DNA of 64,000 nt, from NCBI RefSeq assembly GCF_034355335.1, contig NZ_CP136422.1:5492501-5556500 (forward strand), in the 5' to 3' direction. The notes under the pieces were generated by a model. It searched no databases. It was not told the origin of the DNA and saw only the letters and a program-made list of their open reading frames with translations. The translations under genes and the position numbers were made by a program. Positions 1 to 8,873 of this stretch are shown in pieces (the stretch's first letter is position 1; each line of letters opens with the position of its first letter). This DNA is from Blautia coccoides. Lineage in GTDB: Bacteria; Bacillota; Clostridia; Lachnospirales; Lachnospiraceae.

Positions 1-1208
1 GGCCGCAGGGAACAGTTATATTTCTGTGCGATGCCCTGCACCTGGAAAATGTTGTTGTCCAGTTTCTGCCGTTTCTTTGCCGTATTCATCACAAGGACGG
101 TGACAAGGAACATCCTCTCATTCCTGGACTGCAGGTCTTCCAGAAGGTTCTTCGCTTCTTCCCCATAGGTCACAAGGTCAGACGGCAGCACATCCATGTC
201 ATAACCGGAACGCACTGCCCGCTTCTGCTCCTCAATCTTCATCTTGTCCAGGTCAGAGATTTTACTCTTGATCATCTTGATGGCAGAGGTCTGGTCAATG
301 GACTGGATATGGATATTCACATTGATGCTCTCATCCACATCCAGAAAATCTGCCAGCATACGGTCGGTCAGTTCCGGTGCGAGGATCTGCAGGTAGCTGA
401 CGCTTCCCAGTGTCTTTCCCATCATAAATGAAGTGTTTTTCGAGAAGTTAAAGGATGTCGGTGCGATAAAATCCTTTGTCTTAAGCCCCGTCTGTGGAAG
501 CATCTTGTAATTGAACCGGAACGGCTCGATCCGGTCCTGATTGAACACATGGTACATGATCTCAAGACGCTCTACTCCGTTCAATGGATGAGCCTGCGCC
601 CCAAGGACTTTAAAGTTGTTGAGGATATCTGCCTCAATCCGCTCAAGCCTCGGTCTTGCCACCTTTAAACTCTCCGCTTCAATCCCGAACGTGATATACT
701 TTGATTTCACCAGACCATTATTCCCTTTGGAAAGCTGGTTCTTTAACATCGTCCGGTATTCTTCCCGGATCTCATTAAAATCATCGTTCTGGTCCGGAAT
801 ATCAATGCTCTTTTCAAACTCTGCCACATCCACCTGCTGGTTGATAAAAGACAGCTGCACACTGATGGACGAGTCAAAGTAATTCAGGAAATCACAGTAA
901 TTCTCAAAGATCGTGGTCTTATCCTCATTCAGGGCAAGCTGGTAATTGATATCGTAAAACTGCACGGTTTTGGAAAAAAAGTTTTTCGATACCTGGCAGA
1001 TACCATCCGCAAACATCCGCTGATAAGGGATGCTCTGCTGGGCAGTGTGGGGAATGTTCTTCTGCCGTTTTCTTTCCTTCTCCTGTTTTTTCCTAAGCTT
1101 TTCCTTTTCCCTTTCCTTTTTGTCGTTTCTTTTTCTTCTTTCATGACGGTTTTTTCTTGCCGCCGCTTCCAGGCACTGCTGCTGTGCCTGTTTCTTCTTT
1201 TTTGCCAT
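1..1208 (-). CDS. VirB4/TraE-like conjugation ATPase, N-terminal part (cut by window edge)
   Basis: The frame is open from an ATG at 1208 down to position 1, giving about 402 codons without a stop. The N-terminus (MAKKKKQ) is followed by a Lys/Arg/Glu-rich stretch of about 50 residues and then a region typical of VirB4-family proteins of Tn1549-like elements. The Walker A and B motifs would lie beyond the window and are not seen. VirB4 is the cytoplasmic ATPase that powers the type IV secretion channel. The gene overlaps the end of the PrgI-like gene by about 68 bases, and the order PrgI then VirB4 is standard in Gram-positive conjugation operons. The family call rests on the N-terminal half and on synteny. 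Confidence 0.85.
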   Translation of the reverse strand, partial: MAKKKKQAQQQCLEAAARKNRHERRKRNDKKEREKEKLRKKQEKERKRQKNIPHTAQQSIPYQRMFADGICQVSKNFFSKTVQFYDINYQLALNEDKTTIFENYCDFLNYFDSSISVQLSFINQQVDVAEFEKSIDIPDQNDDFNEIREEYRTMLKNQLSKGNNGLVKSKYITFGIEAESLKVARPRLERIEADILNNFKVLGAQAHPLNGVERLEIMYHVFNQDRIEPFRFNYKMLPQTGLKTKDFIAPTSFNFSKNTSFMMGKTLGSVSYLQILAPELTDRMLADFLDVDESINVNIHIQSIDQTSAIKMIKSKISDLDKMKIEEQKRAVRSGYDMDVLPSDLVTYGEEAKNLLEDLQSRNERMFLVTVLVMNTAKKRQKLDNNIFQVQGIAQKYNCSLR

Positions 1209-1554
1209 CCGGCACGCCCTCCTTCTTTACGAGGGAATCCACCGCCTGATAGAAGTTCTCCGTCTGGTACGGACGTTTCGCCGGACAGAGGAATTTCTGG
1301 CGGATGATATTTCCCATCACTTTTTCAAAAGGGAGACCGTCTTTTTCATACATTGCCATAAAGAAAAATGGCAGCATGACAGTTACCATAAGGATCGCTG
1401 ACACGCTGGAACCAAGGGGTTTCTTTGCCAGCAGGTATAACGGGACTCCCACTACTGCGGCAAGCGAAAAAAAGATCAGCTGCCGCTTTGTCAGGTTCAA
1501 TGCTACTTTTGTCTTGACCTTGGTAAGGTCTTTGGGTACTGGTACATACGCCAT
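1141..1554 (-). CDS. PrgI family membrane protein of the conjugation channel
   Basis: 137 residues starting MAYVPVPKDL at an ATG preceded by GAAAGGAG. Two hydrophobic segments follow (about residues 28-42 and 50-68), then a short cytoplasmic tail rich in Lys and Gly. This two-helix layout between a VirB6-like gene and VirB4 is that of PrgI-type (VirB3-like) proteins, which anchor VirB4 at the membrane. A longer reading from 1680 would overlap the upstream gene and lacks a ribosome site, so the shorter start is preferred. The 3' end overlaps virB4, which suggests translational coupling. Confidence 0.8.
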   Translation of the reverse strand: MAYVPVPKDLTKVKTKVALNLTKRQLIFFSLAAVVGVPLYLLAKKPLGSSVSAILMVTVMLPFFFMAMYEKDGLPFEKVMGNIIRQKFLCPAKRPYQTENFYQAVDSLVKKEGVPDGKKEETGTAAVPGSGGKKKPS

Positions 1555-1582
1555 AGGTAGTACTCCTTTCTTTTCCTGCCCA

Positions 1583-2452
1583 TCAGTGGGCATTGAATAT
1601 TGATTTACTGAGGCTTCCGGTCTTAAACAGTGAAAATGCCAGTACGACCGTATATGCCGCCACTGAAAACATTGCCCCATGCAGGTTTGTGGATATGGTC
1701 ATCGCATTGACCAGTACGGAATAAATGCCGACACAGACCAGCATGAAGAATCCCTGAAATGCCAGGGCGAACAAGCCTTTCAGATAGTTGTTCCCGATAT
1801 TGCCCCACTCCTTATTGGTCATGGTGGCAAACGGGATCGGTGCCACGGAAGTATAAAGGTAGATCTCAATCATCCTGCCATACATGATCACCGTGATAAT
1901 CACGGAGAGGATGCTCATGGTAAGGCTGATGAGAAGTGTTTCCATTGCCAGCAAAAACAGTTCCCCGATCTCCATATCTTCCAGAGATTCCGTCAGGGTA
2001 GCAATGGCGGCAGAAGCATCCACCGCCGTACTTCCGGAGATCACACCGGCTGCACCATTTACAATGTGCTGCCCCACATCGAATACCGCCATTGTGATAT
2101 TAAATGTGTTCGTCACAAGGTAAATCGCCACATATGCCTTAAAGATCCAGAGAAAAATGTTGTAAGTTTCAAACTCATGGAAGTTATTCTTCTGTGTGAC
2201 CATTGTGATCAGCTCATAACAAAGCACGAACGTGATGATCAGACCGGCGATGGGCACGATCACCGTCTGGGACAGGTTTTGAATGAGGTTAAAAACCCCT
2301 GCGTTCCATCCCTGCGGTGTCTGCCCTACCTGACTGGCAATCGTCCCTACCTTATCATTGACCTCCACGAACATCCCTTCCAGACCATTCTGGATCATCC
2401 CGATGAGGATCTCCTTGATGGCTTCCGTGATTCGTTCGATAATGGTGTTCAT
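1583..2452 (-). CDS. VirB6/TrbL-like conjugal transfer membrane protein
   Basis: 289 residues with an amphipathic N-terminus and about five or six hydrophobic segments (near residues 62-84, 103-125, 165-195, 205-225, 230-285). This matches the VirB6/TrbL-type channel proteins found between Maff2 and PrgI in Tn1549-like elements. The protein would form the inner-membrane part of the mating channel. It ends 28 bases before the PrgI-like start, so it belongs to the same transcription unit. The promoter normally upstream may be cut off here, because the gene just before it (maff2) is interrupted by the nested element. Confidence 0.8.
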   Translation of the reverse strand: MNTIIERITEAIKEILIGMIQNGLEGMFVEVNDKVGTIASQVGQTPQGWNAGVFNLIQNLSQTVIVPIAGLIITFVLCYELITMVTQKNNFHEFETYNIFLWIFKAYVAIYLVTNTFNITMAVFDVGQHIVNGAAGVISGSTAVDASAAIATLTESLEDMEIGELFLLAMETLLISLTMSILSVIITVIMYGRMIEIYLYTSVAPIPFATMTNKEWGNIGNNYLKGLFALAFQGFFMLVCVGIYSVLVNAMTISTNLHGAMFSVAAYTVVLAFSLFKTGSLSKSIFNAH

Positions 2453-2463
2453 CCATTACCCCA

Positions 2464-2559
2464 TTAACCGAACAGCGTTGCCAGCTGGGGAATCAGGGTA
2501 GTTCCCAGCAGCATGATTCCAGCTCCTGCCATGAGCTGTTTGATTCCCTGGCTCTTTGC
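2464..2559 (-). pseudogene. maff2, 3' fragment (interrupted by nested element)
   Basis: Read on the minus strand, this stretch encodes the C-terminal 31 residues of a Maff2-type small membrane protein (begins AKSQGIKQLM, ends ATLFG, then TAA). There is no start. The matching N-terminal part lies at 12559-12699. Joining the two at the shared GCAAA restores a continuous frame (…NPGAKSQG…), so the gene was split by insertion of the 10-kb element. Maff2 proteins are small two-helix proteins found beside VirB6 in Tn1549-like ICEs; their exact role is unknown. Confidence 0.85.
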
Positions 2560-2577
2560 TCATGTGAGATAAAGAAG
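2558..2577 (+). repeat. Left terminal inverted repeat of the nested element
   Basis: GCTCATGT, four unmatched bases, then TAAAGAAG. The same pattern occurs inverted at 12554-12573. It begins within the duplicated TTTGC core. Inverted sequences of this kind at both ends are expected binding sites for the element's serine recombinase. Confidence 0.8.
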
Positions 2578-2605
2578 TAAAAGAAGTGTAAAAAATTTTG
2601 CCGTT

Positions 2606-2631
2606 CCCTGTCCGGCTGACTACCGGACGGG
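2606..2631 (-). terminator. Likely terminator after the serine recombinase
   Basis: On the minus strand CCCGTCCGG and CCGGACAGGG form a 9-bp stem with one bulge and a 7-base loop. A T-run (AAAATTTTTT) starts about ten bases further on, so this may be a weak terminator at the element's end. Confidence 0.5.
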
Positions 2632-2638
2632 TCGGGCT

Positions 2639-4261
2639 TTAGTCGGGCAACTCTACCTTGCCGACAAAAGAATAATAGATTTCGATTTCCTGTCTGCGGA
2701 GCTTCCCCCGGCGTTTCCCGTCCAGTGCTTCCGATTCGTGGATTACGATTTTCTCCACAAACTCCCGTAACAGGGTAGGGGTGAGTTCCTCAAAGCTGGT
2801 GTACTTGCGTACCACTTTCATAAACTTTTCAGCGTTTGCCGTGGCTTCCAGTGTCCTTGAAAGCTCGCCCTGCAGAACGGCGGCTTTCTCTTTCAGTTCC
2901 TTTTGCTCTGCTTCATAGTCTGCCGAAAGCTCCGTGAAACGCTCGTCCGATATGCGCCCGGTCACGCTGTCCTCATACAGCCGCTTGAAGATAGCGGAGA
3001 GTTCCGCAATCCGTTTTTCTGCCGCTTCCAGTTCTTTCTTCTTGGCGGCGTTCCGGCGTTTGCTCCCGTCCTCGGTCTGCTCGGTCAAGAGCTTCATAAA
3101 CCGGGCTTCGTGCTTGGCGGCATAGCTGGTGACTTTCCGCAAATTCTCCGTCACTCCCTCGGTCAAAAGGTCGGTGCGGATAAAGTGCGCCGTACAGTCA
3201 CGGGTGCGCTTCTTGTAGCTGCCGCATATGTAGCAGTCCTGCCGCCGCTTGTCCGTCTGATACCTCTGCTGGTACATGACGCTGCCGCAATCGGCACAAA
3301 AGAGTATGCCGGAGAACAAGCCCACTTCGTCATAGCGGTTGGGGCGTTTGCGCTGCTTGCGTAGCTCCTGCACACGCTCCCATGTGTCATGGTCTATGAT
3401 TGGTTCGTGGTGGTTCTCAAAGATTACCTGCTTTTCTTCGGGGTTCTCCTTGCTCTGCTTTACCTTGTAGGACACTTTCTCGGTCTTGAAGTTCACAAGG
3501 CAGCCCGTGTATTCCCGGTTTTCAAGGATATGCGCCACGGTGTTTGTCGCCCACTTGCACTCATAGCCGGGGTGGTAGCGGCGTGTGCTTCCCGTCCGGC
3601 GGTATTCCAGCGTTCCCGGCGTGGGTGTCTGCTGCTCCGTGAGCATACGGGCTATCTTGGTCGGTCCGTTCCCGGCAAGGCAAAGGCTGTAAATCTGCTT
3701 CACCACGGGGGCGGCTTCCTCGTCAATGATGAAATTTTCGTCCTCGTCCATGAGGTAGCCATACACGGGCTTGCTTGTGACGGGCTTCCCGCTCATGCCT
3801 TTTGACCGTTTCACGGCTCTGATTTTCTTGCTCGTATCCCTCACCAGCCATTCGTTAAAAATGTTACGCAAGGGGGCAAAATCGTTGTCGCCCTGTGCGC
3901 TGTCAACGCCGTCATTGATTGCAATGAAACGGACGTTTTTCTGTGGGAAAATCATTTCCGTATACATTCCCACTTGTAAGTAGTTTCGCCCTAACCTTGA
4001 CATATCCTTTACGATAACCGTTCCCACAAGCCCCGCTTCAATGTCGGCAAGCATGGACTGGAAGCCGGGTCTTTGGAAGTTCGCCCCGGAATAACCGTCG
4101 TCCGTGTACCATTTGAGATTGCCGAAGCCGTTCTGTTTTGCGTAGTTTTCAAGGATTCGCTTCTGGTTGGAAATGGAATTGCTCTCGCCTTGCAGCTCGT
4201 CCTCATGGGATAATCTCGGATAAAGGGCGGTAATGAGTGTTTGGGTGGTCTGTCTTGACAT
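2639..4261 (-). CDS. Large serine recombinase (TndX/TnpX-like)
   Basis: 540 residues from the ATG at 4261, which has GGAGG upstream; a longer reading to 4306 lacks a ribosome site. The resolvase domain comes first, with the likely catalytic Ser at residue 18 (LYPRLSHEDE) and the DMSRLGRN motif near residue 105. A recombinase domain follows, then a zinc ribbon with two CxxC pairs (CADC, CYIC) and a C-terminal Glu/Lys-rich coiled coil. This is the standard large-serine-recombinase layout. It is the first gene inside the left end and presumably excises and inserts the 10-kb element using the repeats at its ends. Confidence 0.95.
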   Translation of the reverse strand: MSRQTTQTLITALYPRLSHEDELQGESNSISNQKRILENYAKQNGFGNLKWYTDDGYSGANFQRPGFQSMLADIEAGLVGTVIVKDMSRLGRNYLQVGMYTEMIFPQKNVRFIAINDGVDSAQGDNDFAPLRNIFNEWLVRDTSKKIRAVKRSKGMSGKPVTSKPVYGYLMDEDENFIIDEEAAPVVKQIYSLCLAGNGPTKIARMLTEQQTPTPGTLEYRRTGSTRRYHPGYECKWATNTVAHILENREYTGCLVNFKTEKVSYKVKQSKENPEEKQVIFENHHEPIIDHDTWERVQELRKQRKRPNRYDEVGLFSGILFCADCGSVMYQQRYQTDKRRQDCYICGSYKKRTRDCTAHFIRTDLLTEGVTENLRKVTSYAAKHEARFMKLLTEQTEDGSKRRNAAKKKELEAAEKRIAELSAIFKRLYEDSVTGRISDERFTELSADYEAEQKELKEKAAVLQGELSRTLEATANAEKFMKVVRKYTSFEELTPTLLREFVEKIVIHESEALDGKRRGKLRRQEIEIYYSFVGKVELPD

Positions 4262-4394
4262 AATATCCTCCGTTTCCGACAGCCAGCCCACTATTCCGTA
4301 AGTCAATTATACCATAGGGCGGGGCTGGCTGTACAGTCCTTTTTGCTACTTTATGGCACATAATGTCGAATGAATTTCAGTAGGGAATGTCGCT

Positions 4395-4592
4395 TTACAT
4401 GGCATGGGCGACTGTTCCCCCGGCTGCGCTTTCGGCTTCCAGCACTTTCATCATTTTGTCGGCGGCGGTGGCGGTAGTGTCCTGTTTGAAATAGCCGGAA
4501 ACCACAAGGACGGTGTTCCCCCGGCGTACTTCGGTCACACAATCCGGGCGGCGGGCAGTAGTGGCGGTGCTTCTGTTGGGGGTGTCGGTCAT
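4395..4592 (-). CDS. TnpW-like small transposon protein
   Basis: 65 residues with the core PDCVTEVRRGNTVLVVSGYF and then an Ala/Asp/Lys helix (TAADKMMKVLEAES). This matches the small TnpW-type proteins that sit beside the serine recombinase in Tn4451-like elements. Their function is not known. The start overlaps the stop of the DnaC-like gene by four bases, so the two are probably co-translated. No membrane segment or catalytic motif is visible. Confidence 0.75.
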   Translation of the reverse strand: MTDTPNRSTATTARRPDCVTEVRRGNTVLVVSGYFKQDTTATAADKMMKVLEAESAAGGTVAHAM

Positions 4593-5440
4593 AGGCTCTC
4601 CTTTCTGTTCAGCAGCATTTTAAGGCGTTCCATTTTTGCCTGTGCTTTGGCTTTCCTGAAATTCTCCCCGGTAATGCAGACGGGGCAGCACATTTCTGTT
4701 AGTCGGTCATAAATGCGGGCGTGGGCGGTGTCCTCCGGGTTCTGCAATTCCTCCAGCGTGAGGTTCGTTGTCACGATTAAGGGCTTGCCGCTGCGGTATC
4801 GGCTGTCAACCACGTTGTAAACCTGTTCAAGCCCGTATTCCGTGCCACGCTCCATGCCGAAATCATCAAGGATAAGCAGCGGGAAGCCGCAAAGACGGGT
4901 TATGTATTCGTTCCTGTCCTTGTAGCTGGCGGCAAGGTCATTGAGGATAAGGGCAAAGTTCGTCATGCACACGGAAATCTCTTTCTCCATGAGGGCGTTG
5001 GCGATACACCCGGCAAAATAGCTTTTCCCTGTGCCGACACTCCCCCATAAAATCAGCCCGTGGTTCTCCGCTTTCATCAGCTCCCAGCACTCCACATATT
5101 CACGGGCATAGCACATTTGAGGGCATTTCCCGTTATCATTGCCGAAAGTCCATTCCCGCATAGCCGGGTCGGTGAAGCCCTTTCTTTTCAGCCGTTCCAC
5201 TTCCTCCCGGTGTTTCTGCTCCCGGTCTGCGGCTTCCAGCGTTTCCCGGCGTTTCCGCTGGCAGTCGCATTCTTTGGGGTGGCGGTCACGTCCGAAAATC
5301 GTCTTGCCCTCCGGGAAGTAGGCTTCTTTGGGCTGGCGGCAGCTCCCGCAATATAGAAGCCCGTCCTCCCCGGTATAGTCCTCCGGCTCTGCTTCCTGTG
5401 CCGTGGCAAGCCGGAAAATAGCGTTATCATAATCACTCAT
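4589..5440 (-). CDS. DnaC/IstB-like AAA+ ATP-binding protein
   Basis: 283 residues from the ATG at 5440, preceded by AAGGAGG; the longer open frame has no ribosome site. The N-terminus has a Cys cluster (CGSC near residue 31 and CDC near residue 57). Walker A is GSVGTGKS at about residue 134 and Walker B is LLILDDFG at about residue 191. DnaC-type proteins load the replicative helicase. Its partner is probably the DnaD-like protein encoded just upstream. Together they could allow brief replication of the excised element, which fits a mobilizable element with its own relaxase. Confidence 0.85.
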   Translation of the reverse strand: MSDYDNAIFRLATAQEAEPEDYTGEDGLLYCGSCRQPKEAYFPEGKTIFGRDRHPKECDCQRKRRETLEAADREQKHREEVERLKRKGFTDPAMREWTFGNDNGKCPQMCYAREYVECWELMKAENHGLILWGSVGTGKSYFAGCIANALMEKEISVCMTNFALILNDLAASYKDRNEYITRLCGFPLLILDDFGMERGTEYGLEQVYNVVDSRYRSGKPLIVTTNLTLEELQNPEDTAHARIYDRLTEMCCPVCITGENFRKAKAQAKMERLKMLLNRKESL

Positions 5441-5504
5441 AAAATCGTCCTCCTTGTTTATGGTCTTTTCCACGCCCTGTTTACGGGGCGTTGTGTCTAT
5501 GCAG

Positions 5505-6245
5505 TCAAAGGCTCTCGCCCTCCTTGTAGGTATAATCGGGGATTCCCTTTTTCGGTTTCTCCTTTGCCTTATCATCAGCCGCCCAACGCCGGATAGTGGC
5601 GGCATGGTTCTTGTATTTCTTCCCGGTGGAAGCGATATAGCCGGATAAGCGGTCAATGTAATATTCCCATTTGCCGGGAAGCTCCTTTTTAAGCTCCGCA
5701 AGCTCTTTTTCTGACAGGAATACATTTCCGTATCTCCCGAAAGGGGCGGGGGCGGTTTGTCCTGTCTTTATCTCTCCCTCTCTCTTTATCTCTAACTCTA
5801 TATCTATCTCTTTCTCTATCTCTATCTCTGGTGGACAAATGTCCGCCACGGCTTCCGGCAAGGCTTTCTGTTCCTGTAAAGCCCGCCTTGCACGGCGTTT
5901 CCGCTCCCCCTCGGTAGAGGACTGACCGATTAAAAGCTCAATGTTGCTCATGTATAAAGCCCCGTTCTGCAACGGTTCCACAAGCCCCAGCTTCATAAAA
6001 ATCTGCAAAGCCCTCTCGACTGTGCCGACTTGCTGGCGGGTGATTGTGGCTATCATTGGTGCGGTGTAGGGGATATTCTCGTCAAGCTGGAGCTTTCCCC
6101 CGTTTTTCAGTGATTTTAGGTACAGCTTCAAAAGAATGTTTGAGTAGAGCATACCGTCCTGCATACTTTCCAGCAGCACGATAGCGTCCTCGTCAAAATA
6201 GCTCTCTTTCAGCTTTAGGTAGTAATATTTGCGGTTGTCTGCCAT
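5505..6245 (-). CDS. Phage-type replisome organizer (DnaD-like)
   Basis: 246 residues. The N-terminal winged-helix region (YYYLKLKESYFDEDAIVLL) is typical of replisome organizer proteins. The middle is a low-complexity linker made of alternating Glu/Ile and Lys (EIEIEKEIDIELEIKREGEIK region, about residues 140-160). The DNA there is a run of TCTCTA-like hexamers at about 5767-5830, which could vary in length by slippage. The C-terminus resembles a DnaD-type helical domain. It is followed by the DnaC-like gene, so the pair probably recruits the host helicase to the element's origin. Confidence 0.75.
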   Translation of the reverse strand: MADNRKYYYLKLKESYFDEDAIVLLESMQDGMLYSNILLKLYLKSLKNGGKLQLDENIPYTAPMIATITRQQVGTVERALQIFMKLGLVEPLQNGALYMSNIELLIGQSSTEGERKRRARRALQEQKALPEAVADICPPEIEIEKEIDIELEIKREGEIKTGQTAPAPFGRYGNVFLSEKELAELKKELPGKWEYYIDRLSGYIASTGKKYKNHAATIRRWAADDKAKEKPKKGIPDYTYKEGESL

Positions 6246-6358
6246 TCGTTCCTCCTTATGGTCTGTTTTGGGCTTCTGTTACGCTTTAGAACGCCGTTTT
6301 GAGGGGTAAAGGATATAAATATCGCCTACCTGTTGAGGGCGGTCTGAAAAGCCTTGAT

Positions 6359-6745
6359 TTATGGGGGCTTTCCAGTTCCTAAAGCGTGACATAGTAGCCT
6401 TTGTTTCCGCTTGCGCTGTGCGGCATGGATTCTTTTCATGCGTCCGGCACATTCCGGGCAGTATTTCCCACGGTTTGACTTGGGGAGAAAATACCCGCCG
6501 CACTCGGTACAGCGTTTTCTGTCTGCCCGATGCAAAAGGGCGGATTCCAGTTTCCCGTCCAGCGGCAGCACGGCGGCAGCGAACCAGCGGCACATAAGGG
6601 AATAGCTGATACTCTGTACACATACGCAAGGCTCGCCGTTATCCAGCAAGATACAGTTGCCGTTATCGTAGTTGCAGCACTCATGCACAAGCCGGCACGC
6701 CGCCCGGTACTGGCGGTAGTCCATTCTTGGGATTTTATCTTTCAT
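6359..6745 (-). CDS. Cysteine-rich small protein (Cys-rich VLP type)
   Basis: 128 residues from the ATG at 6745 (AGGGAAAAG upstream). It has an N-terminal Cys-rich part (CRLVHECCNYDNGNC) and a C-terminal zinc-ribbon-like pair (CTECGGYF, YCPECAGR), followed by a basic tail. Proteins of this type lie next to relaxases in many Clostridia mobilizable elements, but their role is unknown. Its start overlaps the end of the relaxase gene by 11 bases. The paired CxxC motifs suggest metal and nucleic-acid binding; this is an inference. Confidence 0.75.
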   Translation of the reverse strand: MKDKIPRMDYRQYRAACRLVHECCNYDNGNCILLDNGEPCVCVQSISYSLMCRWFAAAVLPLDGKLESALLHRADRKRCTECGGYFLPKSNRGKYCPECAGRMKRIHAAQRKRKQRLLCHALGTGKPP

Positions 6746-8375
6746 GGTCTTTTCCCTTTCTGCGTTCCGGCTCACGCCTTAAAATCTGCTCGATATTGCT
6801 TTTGACGGTCTGCAATTCCCGGACGTTCTCTTTCTTCTCCCGGTACTCGTTATAAAGGGCGTTTTTCTCTTTGGTAAGCTGCTCAATCTCTGTCTGTAAT
6901 GCTTTGGACGCTGGCAGCTTGGAGATTCCCTGTGCCTTGAAATACCGGGCGGCAGATTCGGAAATGATAAACTCGCTTTCGTGTTGCTCCCGGTAGGCTC
7001 GCTTTGCTTTCTCCGATTTCTGCGCCCGCAATCCGTCACGGGCTGGCTTGGTCTTGATGTAGGCTAATAGCTGCTTCTGCAAGTCCTTTTTCTCCCGCAA
7101 GGTACTTTCCACGGCTTTCAGTTTCCCGGTGGTTTCATGCAATCCGGCACTGGCGGCGGCAAGGGCGGCTTCCAGTTCCTCCGGGGAAGAAAAGCCGGAT
7201 TCCTCGTAAATGCTCATGGTCGCCGCCATTTGCTTTAGGTTGTGGACAGCCGCCCAGCGGTCATATCCTATGCCCTTGCCCTCGGCTCGCTTGGCTTCCC
7301 GGTCTACCATGCGCTGTAAGCTGTCCTGTTTCGGTGCGTTTATGGCGGCTTTATTGCGCTGTAAACGGTCTTTTATGCTGCGGGGGTATTCCTGTTTGGG
7401 TAGGGGCTTTTCGGCGGCTCTTGCGGCGTTCTGTGCGTTTTGGGTGAGTGCTTCCAGTACGGCGGCACGGTCAAAATCATCACCCAACTTCCGGGCGGTG
7501 ATTGGCTTCGTCCTGTCCGGCGTGAGATACGACAACCTCCCCCGGCTCTCCTTGACGGTCACGCCTTGCTGTAACAGCTTCCCGGAGAAGTCCTCAAAAG
7601 AGATAGCAGAGGACAGGGCGGTGCGGATCACGCTGCGTAACCGCTCCTTGTCGGTTTCAAATTTTGTGACTTTGGGCGGCTCACCTGCGGCGGCAAGGGA
7701 AGCGCTCTCTTTATCCAGTGCGGCTTGTCCTTTCCGCTTTGCCCAATACTCACGCTCGGTAACACGGTTCTTGCTCCCATGCAATAAATCAATCTGATAG
7801 AGATTTTCCCGGTGGCACATCTCCATGACTTCCGCTTTGAAATATTCCATAGCTGCGTCCGTGCAGCGGTGCTTGCAGCCCTCCCTTGTGTCCGCTGGTC
7901 TTTCCATGTAGGGCAAGAGCGGCACTTCCGCAATCCGTAAAGAATTGATTACGATATGCACATGGATATTTCCGCTGTGGTTATGCCCGTCCGGGTGGGT
8001 GCAGACAAGGGCTTGGTGTCCAGGAAAATGCTCTTTGCAAAACTGCTCGCCCAACTGCTGCGCCCGGTCTACGGTCAAGCCGTTGTCGGCTGCGTCACGG
8101 GGGTCAAAGCTGATGATATAGTGGTGGCTCTTTACGTCCTCCCGTTTCTGGTTCTTGCCGTATTTGAGATTGGAGCGCATACACGCTATGGCGAAATCCT
8201 CCCCGCCGCAATTCAGAGAGGAAATACGGTAATCGTCACGGGGGATAAGCCGCCCGTTTTCATCAAGGGTGGGCTTCATGGTAAATTCGTCATGCTCAAA
8301 GGTTAGGTACTGCTCGGCGGCTCCATAGTCGGCATTTTTAGAACTGATATGTTTGAACGTTGCCAACGGCTTCAC
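6735..8375 (-). CDS. MobA/MobL-type relaxase
   Basis: 546 residues. The relaxase domain occupies roughly the first 200 residues and holds the metal-binding motif HNHSGNIHVH (residues 131-140, HUH type) followed by IVINS. The C-terminal half is rich in Lys, Glu and Ala, predicted helical or coiled coil. The protein would nick the element's oriT and lead the strand into the recipient. It follows mobC with a 38-base overlap, the usual relaxosome operon. The likely oriT is the 60-nt palindrome at 8814-8873. Since the nested element has no VirB genes, it must borrow a channel, plausibly that of the surrounding ICE. Confidence 0.9.
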   Translation of the reverse strand: MKPLATFKHISSKNADYGAAEQYLTFEHDEFTMKPTLDENGRLIPRDDYRISSLNCGGEDFAIACMRSNLKYGKNQKREDVKSHHYIISFDPRDAADNGLTVDRAQQLGEQFCKEHFPGHQALVCTHPDGHNHSGNIHVHIVINSLRIAEVPLLPYMERPADTREGCKHRCTDAAMEYFKAEVMEMCHRENLYQIDLLHGSKNRVTEREYWAKRKGQAALDKESASLAAAGEPPKVTKFETDKERLRSVIRTALSSAISFEDFSGKLLQQGVTVKESRGRLSYLTPDRTKPITARKLGDDFDRAAVLEALTQNAQNAARAAEKPLPKQEYPRSIKDRLQRNKAAINAPKQDSLQRMVDREAKRAEGKGIGYDRWAAVHNLKQMAATMSIYEESGFSSPEELEAALAAASAGLHETTGKLKAVESTLREKKDLQKQLLAYIKTKPARDGLRAQKSEKAKRAYREQHESEFIISESAARYFKAQGISKLPASKALQTEIEQLTKEKNALYNEYREKKENVRELQTVKSNIEQILRREPERRKGKDHER

Positions 8376-8733
8376 CTACTTTCTGCAAGACTTCAAACTT
8401 CAAGGCGGCAAGCTCCGCTGTGGCGGCTCGTACCTCATGGGAGAGGGCGTTATAAGGTGCGCCGTACTCGTTCAGACAGCGGGCTATCTGATTCAGATTC
8501 CCGCCGATTTTCCCATACTCGGCTGTGAGTTTCCCAACGGCAGAAAGCAATTCATCATTGACCGGGGAAACGGTAATGACCGGGCGTATTCTTGACTTGG
8601 TAAGGGCTTGCCGGATAAACTCGGCTTGGCTCATTTTGCAGAGGGTGACACGCTCGGAAAACTCGGCGTATTCTTCCTCGGTCAAGCGTGTCTTGATTAC
8701 CCGGTGGCGGTGGGGCGTGTTGTATCTTTTCAT
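8338..8733 (-). CDS. MobC-type relaxosome accessory protein
   Basis: 131 residues from the ATG at 8733, preceded by AAAGGAGG. The N-terminus (RVIKTRLTEEEYAEF) is a ribbon-helix-helix DNA-binding fold, and the conserved GGNLNQIARCLN motif is the hallmark of MobC relaxosome proteins. MobC binds oriT and helps the relaxase nick it. The gene overlaps the relaxase start and lies directly downstream of the oriT-like palindrome, as expected. Confidence 0.9.
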   Translation of the reverse strand: MKRYNTPHRHRVIKTRLTEEEYAEFSERVTLCKMSQAEFIRQALTKSRIRPVITVSPVNDELLSAVGKLTAEYGKIGGNLNQIARCLNEYGAPYNALSHEVRAATAELAALKFEVLQKVGEAVGNVQTYQF

Positions 8734-8813
8734 GGCTGTGAACCTCCTTTCATGGGTGGATTTATTCAAGCGGCGCAAGCCGCAAAAAGGCGGGCTTGGG
8801 GTGGCAACCCCAA

Positions 8814-8873
8814 CAAGATTCCCATAGGACAAAATGAGCGATAAGCGAATTTTGGTACTATGGTAGAATCTTG
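8814..8873. other. Probable oriT (origin of transfer) palindrome
   Basis: A 60-nt inverted repeat: CAAGATTC, CCATAG and CAAAAT on the left pair with ATTTTG, CTATGG and GAATCTTG on the right, around a loop containing GAGCGATAAGCG. Two smaller hairpins lie beside it (8771-8782 with a GCAA loop; 8796-8813). It sits 80 bases upstream of mobC-relaxase. Location and shape are typical of oriT; the nick site is not identified. Confidence 0.6.

Noticed and set aside
1576..1592. TGCCCA-TCAG-TGGGCA near virB6
   Set aside because: Similar to the palindromes near rep but with different spacing and at a gene end; probably chance or a local hairpin.
1679..2467. Plus-strand 262-residue open frame
   Set aside because: It is the reverse of the VirB6-like gene and has no membrane or family features.
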